64,000 bases of DNA from Halomonas sp. TA22 (GTDB lineage Bacteria > Pseudomonadota > Gammaproteobacteria > Pseudomonadales > Halomonadaceae): contig NZ_CP053108.1 of NCBI RefSeq assembly GCF_013009075.1, positions 1,798,001-1,862,000 of the forward strand. Direction: 5' to 3'. The notes under the pieces are model-generated. The model did not search any database and had not been told where the DNA came from. It saw only the letters and a list, made by a program, of their open reading frames with translations. Both the position numbers and the translations under genes were made by a program. Below are positions 57,605 to 64,000 of this stretch, in pieces (positions within the stretch are counted from its first letter, which is position 1; every line of letters starts with the position of its first letter).

Positions 57605-58414
57605 ATGAACATTTACCGTGCAGGCTGGCTGGCCAAGCTAATGGCACTCATTACCATGCTTTTCCTGATGCTGCCCCTGGCCGCTGTGGTACCGGTCTCC
57701 TTTACCGGTAAGCGCTACCTGTCGATGCCCGAAGGCGACTGGTCGCTACGCCATTACGTGTCACTACTGAACTCATCCGAGTGGCTCGGCAGCATCATGC
57801 AGAGCGCGGTAGTGGCGGTTTGCGCCGGGCTGTTGGCTACGCTGTTATCCACCGCCTTCGTTATCGCCATCTGGTATCGCAGCACTGCCTGGACGCGTTG
57901 GCTGATCGGACTATGCATGCTACCGCTGATCGTGCCGCCCGTGGTTTCAGCGATGGTTCTCTACTTCATGACCACCAACGTGACCCGTGTCGCTCCTGGG
58001 CTCGGTTACGACTCGCTGCCTGGGGTGATTCTGGCGCATACACTGCTGATCGTGCCATTCGGCGTCATTAACATGCTGGTGGCCATCAGCCGTATCGACC
58101 GCCGTATCGAACTTGCGGCGCGCAATCTCGGAGCCAGTCTGTGGCAGACCACCTGGCAGGTGATTTTGCCCAATCTGCGCCTGGCGATGCTGACCACGTT
58201 TCTACTCTGTTTCGTTCTCTCCTGGGAGGAGATTGCGGTCACGCTGTTCATCACCAGTTGGGAAGTCGTCACTCTGCCGCGTCAGATATGGAGCGGCCTA
58301 CGCGATAACGTCGATCCGGTGGTGGCCGCCATCTCCACGCTGCTGATTGGGGCTGCTCTACTGCTGTTGCTGGCACGCATGGCGATCCAACATTGGCGCG
58401 ATTCGCGCCGGTAG
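57605..58414 (+). CDS. ABC importer permease (PotC-like)
   Basis: A 269-residue permease with six membrane segments and the EAA-type loop ELAARNLGASLWQTTWQVIL. It begins eleven bases after the previous permease. SFTGKRYLSMPEGDWSLRHY after the first segment is typical of PotC-type partners. Confidence 0.92.
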   Translation: MNIYRAGWLAKLMALITMLFLMLPLAAVVPVSFTGKRYLSMPEGDWSLRHYVSLLNSSEWLGSIMQSAVVAVCAGLLATLLSTAFVIAIWYRSTAWTRWLIGLCMLPLIVPPVVSAMVLYFMTTNVTRVAPGLGYDSLPGVILAHTLLIVPFGVINMLVAISRIDRRIELAARNLGASLWQTTWQVILPNLRLAMLTTFLLCFVLSWEEIAVTLFITSWEVVTLPRQIWSGLRDNVDPVVAAISTLLIGAALLLLLARMAIQHWRDSRR

Positions 58415-58438
58415 CCTTATTGCAAAAAGAGGATCGAA

Positions 58439-59212
58439 ATGACAGCACCGATGAATGTATACGCGCCCCAAGGGTGCAGCACTCAAGAATGGCAGGCGCG
58501 CTGCGAACTCGCGGCGCTCTATCGCCTGATCGCCCATTACCGTATGACCGACCTGATCGATACCCACCTGACTCTGCGTGTCCCCGATGCTCCGAATCAC
58601 TTTCTGATCAACAATTACGGAGTGCCGTTCGAGCGCATGCGCGCCTCGGACCTGGTGCGCATCGACCATCAGGGCCAGGTGGTGGACAGCCTTAACCCCC
58701 GGGGGCTCGTGAATGCTGCCGGCTTCGTGATTCATTCGGCGATTCACGAAGCCCGGCCGGAACTCGACTGCGTGATACATACCCACACCGCAGCCGGTAT
58801 GGCGGTCGCCGCCCAAGAGGAAGGGTTGCTGCCGCTGACACAGCACGCACTGAAGTTCCACGGTAAGCTCGCCTACCATGAGTACGAAGGTGTCGCGCTG
58901 GATATTGCCGAACGTGAGCGGCTGGTGGCCGATCTTGGCCCGTACAAGGCGATGATCCTGCGTAACCATGGCCTGCTGACTGCCGGAGAGAGCGTTGCCG
59001 AAGCGTTCATGGAGATCTACTTTCTGGAGCGCGCTTGTCAGGCGCAGGTCCAGGCGCTTGCCGGTGGCCGCCCGCTGCACATTCCTAGCGAAGCGGTTCA
59101 GCGCCATACCGCAGCACAGTTCGCCGCAGAAGGTGAGCGCGAAATCGTCGAGTTGGCCTGGCAAGCAGCACTGTGTTTGATCAAAGAGCAGCGCAGCGAC
59201 TATTGTAGCTGA
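58439..59212 (+). CDS. Class II aldolase/adducin-family protein
   Basis: The 257-residue protein has the aldolase II fold with zinc-binding residues in VIHTHTAAGMAV (HTH) and a later histidine near ILRNHGLLTAGES. Members cleave or epimerise sugar phosphates or are decarboxylating aldolases; the substrate is not evident. It is the last gene of the importer operon, so it probably degrades a product of the oxygenase reaction. Confidence 0.88.
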   Translation: MTAPMNVYAPQGCSTQEWQARCELAALYRLIAHYRMTDLIDTHLTLRVPDAPNHFLINNYGVPFERMRASDLVRIDHQGQVVDSLNPRGLVNAAGFVIHSAIHEARPELDCVIHTHTAAGMAVAAQEEGLLPLTQHALKFHGKLAYHEYEGVALDIAERERLVADLGPYKAMILRNHGLLTAGESVAEAFMEIYFLERACQAQVQALAGGRPLHIPSEAVQRHTAAQFAAEGEREIVELAWQAALCLIKEQRSDYCS

Positions 59213-59254
59213 CAGCCCCAATGCAAAAAGATGACGAGCGTACCCGCGAAGAGT

Positions 59255-59505
59255 GACTCAAAGGGCATGCACAAAGGCAACTGCTCGGACAACGCTGCTA
59301 TGGGGCTTCTTCGGCACACTCAAGCCGAGCATTTTCGCTGGAGCCGGTTCGACACAGTGGAGCAGCTTTAAAAAGCTCGCCCACTATATCCACTACTACA
59401 ACCATGAGCGCATTAGGTGAAACTAAAAGGCCTGAGACCTGTGCAGTACAGGACCCAGGCCTTGAGCGCCGTTTGAATGAACTGTTCGACAATTGGATCA
59501 GTTCA
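59255..59505 (+). mobile_element. IS3-family transposase orfB remnant (copy B)
   Basis: Fragments of the DDE transposase C-terminus are readable in shifting frames: KGNCSDNAAMG, RWSRFDTVEQL, AHYIHYYNHERI and VKLKGLRPVQYRTQALSAV followed by TGA. The right end GATCAGTTCA (59496-59505) resembles an IS3 terminal repeat. Several frame changes and a missing left part show it is dead. It shares stretches with copy A at 51.3 kb. Confidence 0.82.
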
Positions 59506-59556
59506 CTCCGGTGGGGCTTTTGCTTGCACGCTGAATGCGGGACCGTTCGGCTGACA

Positions 59557-59712
59557 TCATCGCCGTCCGCGGATCAGCGACACCACGAACAAGACAAGAA
59601 AGAGCACGAACAGGATCTGTGCAATTGTCGTCGCCGCCCCGGCGATACCGCTAAAGCCAAGCACCGCGGCAATCACGGCGATGATGAGGAACAACATGGC
59701 GTTACCAAGCAT
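59557..59712 (-). CDS. DUF1328 small membrane protein (YtjA-like)
   Basis: A 51-residue protein with two membrane segments ([20 protein letters not shown] and [18 protein letters not shown]) and the short RGRR tail, the DUF1328/YtjA pattern. I chose ATG 59712 with AAAAGGAG upstream. YtjA-type proteins are linked to envelope stress; function is not established here. Confidence 0.88.
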   Translation of the reverse strand: MLGNAMLFLIIAVIAAVLGFSGIAGAATTIAQILFVLFLVLFVVSLIRGRR

Positions 59713-59893
59713 AAGAACTCCTTTTCTTTTAGTGGTGCCACGCACTTAACATCAAGAGCGCTTGTCGAACCGGCACTGAGCAAGTGCATTGATTTCGAAC
59801 TTGTGAGTGACGCTTTCCATGACCTCCATTCACAAGATAAGCCTTGTCTGTTTTAGCGGCCAAGTCAAGTTTTCGGCAATGCTAATATAACCA

Positions 59894-60841
59894 TCATCTA
59901 TCCAGTTGGTAGAGATCCGGCTCGCCTTCCGGACGTGTCTTGAAGCGCCGATGCAGCCATAGATACTGTTCGGGATGCTTGCGGATGGCCGCTTCGATGA
60001 AGGCGTTGACCTTGGCCGCATCGGCTTCCTCGTCACCACTGGGGTAGTTCTCGAGTGGGGGCAGGTACTCCAGAGTATAGGTGCGATTGTCGGGGTTGCG
60101 GTGGAACATGAAGGGCATGACTGGCGCCCCGGTCATGCGGGCGATCTTGGCGGTCAGCTTGATCGAGGCGGTCTGGATGCCGAAGAAGGGGGCGAAGACG
60201 CTGACATCACGTCCGAAATCCTGATCCGGGGAGTACCAGACGTTATGCCCCGCCTTGATGCGTCTCACGACGCCACGCAGATCGCGCCTGTCGATGGCCT
60301 GACCGAAGATGCGTCGCCGGGCGCGGGTCATGAAGCGCTCGAACAGGGCGTTGTTGTGAGGACGGTAGACCACGTCGGCGGGGAAAAAGAGCGAGTGCAG
60401 CGCGCCGCCCAAGTCCAGAGTGGAGAAGTGCACGCCAATCACCAGCGCCCCCTTCCCTTGCGCCTGCACACGCGCCATGTGCTCCTGCCCCTTGAAGATC
60501 ACTCGATGACGAAGGTGCTCGGGATCGCGGCACCATGCTGTCGCGGTTTCGAGGATGCCGATGCCATTGGCGATAAAGGTCTTTCGAACCAGCGCCTCGT
60601 GCTGCGCCTCGCTCAGCTCGGGGAAGCAGAGCCTGAGATTGGTGGAGGTGATACGACGGCGACGTTTGACGAAGCGCCACACCAGTAGACCGATGCCCTT
60701 GCCCGCCGCCAGTTTCATGCGCCATGGCAACCAGGCGCCAATGCGCATCAAGCCAATGGCGAGCCAGGCTATCCAGTAACGGGGGTGTGCGAAGGAGCCG
60801 TCGCTCTCTTCTCTACGGGGCGAGCGTTTTGCCTTAGCCAT
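59894..60841 (-). CDS. lpxL: Lipid A biosynthesis acyltransferase (LpxL/HtrB family)
   Basis: The 315-residue inner-membrane protein has an N-terminal membrane anchor (HPRYWIAWLAIGLMRIGAWL) and the acyltransferase catalytic HX4D motif in GVHFSTLDLGG near residue 135, plus the NIRNCFPELSE-type block (here TNLRLCFPELSEAQHE). It adds a secondary acyl chain to Kdo2-lipid A precursor. ATG 60841 has GAGG upstream; an ATG seven codons earlier overlaps the alr stop. Linked to alr on the same strand. Confidence 0.92.
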   Translation of the reverse strand: MAKAKRSPRREESDGSFAHPRYWIAWLAIGLMRIGAWLPWRMKLAAGKGIGLLVWRFVKRRRRITSTNLRLCFPELSEAQHEALVRKTFIANGIGILETATAWCRDPEHLRHRVIFKGQEHMARVQAQGKGALVIGVHFSTLDLGGALHSLFFPADVVYRPHNNALFERFMTRARRRIFGQAIDRRDLRGVVRRIKAGHNVWYSPDQDFGRDVSVFAPFFGIQTASIKLTAKIARMTGAPVMPFMFHRNPDNRTYTLEYLPPLENYPSGDEEADAAKVNAFIEAAIRKHPEQYLWLHRRFKTRPEGEPDLYQLDR

Positions 60842-60861
60842 GAGGGCCTCATCGCGTAACA

Positions 60862-61962
60862 TCAGCCGCTATGATAACGCCTTGGCACCCGCGGCAGCAC
60901 CCCGGTCAGCAGGGTATAGCTGATGGTCGCGCAATGGCGGGCCACCTCATCCACCAAAAGCGTCTCGCCATGGGACGAGGTACCCCACAACACCACCTCG
61001 CTGCCGATCGTCGCCTGGGGCAGCTCGGTAATGTCCACCGTCATCATGTCCATCGACACCTTGCCGGCCAGGGGGCAGCGCTGCCCCTCCACCAGCACTG
61101 GCGTGCCGTCCACGGCATGACGGTCATAGCCGTCACCATAGCCACAGGCGACCACGCCGATGCGCGAGGGGCGCGGTGTCGTCCAGCGGCCGCCGTAACC
61201 GACGGGCTGCCCGGCGGGGAGTTCACGCACGGCGATGATCTCCGAGCGTAGCGTCATCACCGGTTTCAGCGTCCGGCTGGCGTCGTTGCTCGCTTCGAGC
61301 GGATCGCTGCCGTAGAGCATCACGCCGGGGCGGTTCCATGCGCCATGGGTCTGCGGCCAGGCCAGGGTGGCCGGCGAGTTGGCAAGACAGGTGGGAGCAG
61401 CGAGCCTTGCCGCCAGCGTCTCGAGCAGGGTCACCTGCTGCGAAAAATAGTCTGATGCCAGCGCATCGGCAGTGGCGAAATGGCTCATCAGATGCAGATC
61501 GGTGACGCACGCAGGCGCCAGCTTGAGCCGCTCCCAGACCGCCTCGGCCCGCTCGGGCGGAAAGCCCAGGCGGTGCATGCCGGAATCGACCTTGAGCCAA
61601 GTCGGAATGGGCTGGGCGGGGTGATAGTCGAGCAGCGCCTCGACCTGCCAATCACTGTGAACGGCACTCCATAGCCTCAACGCCTCGATACGCTCAAGCT
61701 CACTTGCGTCGAAAAATCCCTCGAGCAGGAGGATCGGTGCCTGGATGCCTCCGGCACGCAGGGTTTCGGCCTCCTCGATACAGGCGACGGCGAAGGCCGG
61801 CGCCAGCGGCTCTAGGGCGCGAGCGCAGGCCAATGCACCGTGCCCATAGGCATCAGCCTTGATTACCGCCACCGAGCGGCTATTGGGGGCTAGCTCGCAA
61901 GCCAGGCGGTAGTTGTGACGCAAGGCGTCGAGATCGATCTCGGCGATCAACGGGCGGGCCAT
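60862..61962 (-). CDS. alr: Alanine racemase
   Basis: The 366-residue PLP enzyme has the PLP lysine in AVIKADAYGHGA (K35), the catalytic tyrosine in ACGYGDGYDRH near residue 270, and the conserved HLMSHFATAD and RPGVMLYG blocks. It makes D-alanine for peptidoglycan. Length matches Alr/DadX. The downstream lpxL start lies 20 bases beyond its stop. Confidence 0.97.
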   Translation of the reverse strand: MARPLIAEIDLDALRHNYRLACELAPNSRSVAVIKADAYGHGALACARALEPLAPAFAVACIEEAETLRAGGIQAPILLLEGFFDASELERIEALRLWSAVHSDWQVEALLDYHPAQPIPTWLKVDSGMHRLGFPPERAEAVWERLKLAPACVTDLHLMSHFATADALASDYFSQQVTLLETLAARLAAPTCLANSPATLAWPQTHGAWNRPGVMLYGSDPLEASNDASRTLKPVMTLRSEIIAVRELPAGQPVGYGGRWTTPRPSRIGVVACGYGDGYDRHAVDGTPVLVEGQRCPLAGKVSMDMMTVDITELPQATIGSEVVLWGTSSHGETLLVDEVARHCATISYTLLTGVLPRVPRRYHSG

Positions 61963-61998
61963 GGTGCGCTCCAGAACCGGCGGTCTTCGGTCGTGTTG

Positions 61999-63483
61999 TC
62001 AGGGGGCGAGGCGTGGTCGCTCGCCAATGTTCATGCCCGGGTCGCGTTCGGGCTCATCGGGCAGCTCGAGCGACACCGAACGCTCGTCACTCAGCCACTC
62101 GTTGACCCCAAGCACCGCTTCGCCGTCGAGGGTGCCCGACTGCTGGCGCAGGTTGAGCAGGCCAAGCACATAGTCGTAACGCGCCTCGGCATGGTCGGCT
62201 ATGGCATTGAAGAGGTTCTGTTCGGCATTGAGCACGTCGACGATATTGCGTGTGCCCACTTCATAGCCCGAGCGCGTTGCCTCGAGCGCGCTGCGGTTGG
62301 AATCGATGGCCAGGCGGCGCGCCTCGACGTTCTCCACATCGTTGCTGACCTGGGTGAACAGCGACCGTACCTGCTGGGTGGTATCGCGACGCTGGGCCTC
62401 GAAATCGTACTGGCTGACTTCGAGCCCGAAGGTGCTCTGACGAATCTGGGCACTGGTGGTGCCGCCGGTGTAGACCGGCAGATTGGCGCGCACTCCGATC
62501 TGGCTGTCGGAGTTGTAGCCGCTCACGTTGCTGCGGTCGTTATCCGAAAATTGATAGTTGGCAAACGCTTCCAGCACCGGCCTTACGCCTGCGCGCGAGA
62601 TATCCACATTGCTTCGCGCCACCAGGATACCGGCTTCGGCCATCCTGACCATGGGGCTATTGTTCATCGCCATCTCGACCCACTCGTCGCGCACGGCAGG
62701 CTGGGGAGGCTCGACGGGAAGCGCCTCGGCCAGGCCATCGATAGTGGCGTAGCGGCGGTCGGTGAGTCGCTCCAGCGCTTCGAAACTGACCTGCAGGGCA
62801 TTGGCTGCAGCGATGCGCTGGGCACGTGCCAGGTCGAAGGTCGCGCGCGCCTCGTAGACATCGGTTATGCCGGTCAAACCGACTTCGAAACGCTCCTCGG
62901 CTTGCTCGAGCTGACGGCTGATGGCCGCCTCCTGGGCCTGGCGCGCCTCGAGGATATCGGCGGCACGCAGAATCTCGAAATAGGCCGTGGCGACATCGAA
63001 CAGCAGCTGCTGCTCCGCGGCGGCCAGCACCAGCGCCTGCTGACTGATCTGGTGCTCGGCACGCTCGATCAACGCCCAGCGACTGGCATCGTAGAGCGCC
63101 TGGCTTGCATCGAGGCTCACGCTGGCGGCATTGAAGTTTTCATCCCCGCCAACGCGATCATAGACATCGAGCCCGCCGGTGTCTGAGGAGGAATCGATGA
63201 TCGTTGTCTGTCCCTGGCTGCTGTAACTGCGGTTGTGGGTCAGGCTCGCTCCCACCCCCACTTGGGGAAGCAACCCGCCGCGTTCGATGTTGCGCCCCTC
63301 GCTGACCTGCTGGAACTCGGCGCGGGCCGAGGCCAGGGCGGCATTGTTGGTCAGGGCATCCCGGGTCACGGTCAGCAGATCGACCGCCTGGGCAGGCGTC
63401 GCCGCAAGCGCAATCGCCAGGACTGTCGACAGGGAAAGGGTATGGGGAGTGAAGCGGGAAAGTCTGGAAGGGAATGGCATCAT
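61999..63483 (-). CDS. TolC-family outer-membrane efflux/secretion protein
   Basis: The 494-residue protein has a signal peptide (residues about 12-35, LSLSTVLAIALAATPAQA) and two OEP repeats with long coiled helices (AQEAAISRQLEQAEERFEVG; EVGTRNIVDVLNAEQNLFNA). LTGITDVYEARATFDLARAQ is TolC-like. No inner-membrane partner is adjacent, so it is more likely the general TolC than a dedicated T1SS exit. I chose ATG 63483 over a TTG-region start 12 codons upstream. Confidence 0.92.
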   Translation of the reverse strand: MMPFPSRLSRFTPHTLSLSTVLAIALAATPAQAVDLLTVTRDALTNNAALASARAEFQQVSEGRNIERGGLLPQVGVGASLTHNRSYSSQGQTTIIDSSSDTGGLDVYDRVGGDENFNAASVSLDASQALYDASRWALIERAEHQISQQALVLAAAEQQLLFDVATAYFEILRAADILEARQAQEAAISRQLEQAEERFEVGLTGITDVYEARATFDLARAQRIAAANALQVSFEALERLTDRRYATIDGLAEALPVEPPQPAVRDEWVEMAMNNSPMVRMAEAGILVARSNVDISRAGVRPVLEAFANYQFSDNDRSNVSGYNSDSQIGVRANLPVYTGGTTSAQIRQSTFGLEVSQYDFEAQRRDTTQQVRSLFTQVSNDVENVEARRLAIDSNRSALEATRSGYEVGTRNIVDVLNAEQNLFNAIADHAEARYDYVLGLLNLRQQSGTLDGEAVLGVNEWLSDERSVSLELPDEPERDPGMNIGERPRLAP

Positions 63484-63580
63484 CTTGTCTCGAAATGGGT
63501 GACGCGTATTTTCCTGCACGACCTAGTCTGCCTGCTCTCCATGCAAGCAACGTGCAAAATGGCAGCGCTTCGCAATAGAT

Positions 63581-63608
63581 CGCGCAGGAGGGATGACCCT
63601 CCTGCGCG
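63581..63608. terminator. 12-base perfect hairpin between rpoS and tolC-like gene
   Basis: CGCGCAGGAGGG-ATGA-CCCTCCTGCGCG: perfect stem, 4-base loop, 41 bases after the rpoS stop. No T-run on either side; it may act as a Rho-assisted terminator or protect the rpoS mRNA 3' end. Confidence 0.5.
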
Positions 63609-63649
63609 ACGATCCCTATCTTGGCAACGGCACTTCTTGCAACGGCGCT

Positions 63650-64000
63650 CTACTCGAAGATGGTGTCTAGAGACAGACCCTGCTTCTCCAAGGTACGGCG
63701 CAGTTTCTTGAGCGCCTCGACCTGAATCTGGCGAACGCGTTCACGTGTCAGACCGATCTCCTCGCCCACCTCCTCGAGCGTGGCCGCTTCATGGCCACGC
63801 AGCCCGAAGCGACGAATCACGACCTCCACCTGCTTCTCGGTGAGTTCGGCCAACCACTCGTCGACATGCTCCTTGACGTCGCCATCGACCAGCGACGATT
63901 CAGGCCCCATGTCGTTATCGTCGGCCAATGTCTCGATCAGCGGCTTGTCGCTTTCACCCCCCACCGGGTAGTCCACCGAAGAGACCCGCTCGTTGAGCCC
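63650..64000 (-). CDS. rpoS: RNA polymerase sigma factor RpoS (C-terminal part, runs off window end)
   Basis: The last 116 residues are present: the end of region 3 (VSSVDYPVGGESDKPLIETL) and region 4 with the helix-turn-helix EVGEEIGLTRERVRQIQVEA (about 30 residues from the stop). This is the stationary-phase/general-stress sigma factor. The N-terminus lies beyond base 64000. Confidence 0.95.
   Translation of the reverse strand, partial: GLNERVSSVDYPVGGESDKPLIETLADDNDMGPESSLVDGDVKEHVDEWLAELTEKQVEVVIRRFGLRGHEAATLEEVGEEIGLTRERVRQIQVEALKKLRRTLEKQGLSLDTIFE

Noticed and set aside
59404-59856. 150-codon plus-strand open frame
   Set aside because: It runs through the IS remnant tail and antisense to the DUF1328 gene; composite of unrelated sequence.

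Overview
The window is 64 kb of a GC-rich gammaproteobacterial chromosome. Gene content (lldEFG lactate operon, PA3496-like protein, EttA, GlyA, RpoS, dTDP-rhamnose genes) and the many acidic proteins suggest Halomonadaceae (a Halomonas-like halophile); that taxon is my inference, since no rRNA or tRNA is present to prove it.

Layout. (1) 1-6.6 kb: a divergent GntR/LldR regulator and a tightly overlapping lactate-oxidation operon (lldE, lldF, lldG, and a FAD/Fe-S D-lactate dehydrogenase), with two operator palindromes in the shared promoter region. (2) 6.7-40.3 kb: a large cell-surface locus. It holds an M14-type peptidase-like protein without a signal peptide, an O-antigen ligase, rmlBACD (dTDP-L-rhamnose), one intact S-layer-like acidic protein, a decayed second S-layer-like gene with a decayed sapC, an acyltransferase, several glycosyltransferases (including a 973-residue methyltransferase/coiled-coil/double-GT2 fusion), a gtrB-gtrII-gtrA glucosylation cassette, the Wzm/Wzt O-polysaccharide ABC exporter, a WcaJ/WbaP-type initiating transferase, and a complete type I secretion system (ABC, HlyD, TolC). 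A toxin-antitoxin operon and small orphan genes sit among them. The 28-33.3 kb part is visibly richer in A+T than its surroundings. (3) 40.4-51.3 kb: mostly core genes: glyA, a MazF-type TA pair, ybbA/ybbP ABC transporter with divergent tesA, a DMT transporter, a SelW-like protein, an MFS transporter, a PA3496-like protein and ettA. (4) 51.3-59.5 kb: an accessory catabolic/import unit (LysR, 2-oxoglutarate-type oxygenase, orphan protein, PotABCD-like importer, class II aldolase) flanked on both sides by remnants of the same IS3-family element. (5) 59.5-64 kb: DUF1328 protein, LpxL-type acyltransferase, alr, a second TolC-family protein and the C-terminal part of RpoS.

The most interesting reading of the window is that regions 6.7-40.3 kb encode one functional surface system: S-layer-like proteins that lack signal peptides, exported by the resident type I secretion system and held on the cell by the rhamnose-containing O-polysaccharide made and exported by neighbouring genes. 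The general logic resembles the Caulobacter RsaA/RsaDEF/S-LPS arrangement, but the proteins here differ. A second S-layer-like gene and its sapC neighbour carry a cluster of frameshifts plus a nonsense codon, suggesting replacement or phase-out of one surface protein, unless these are sequence errors.
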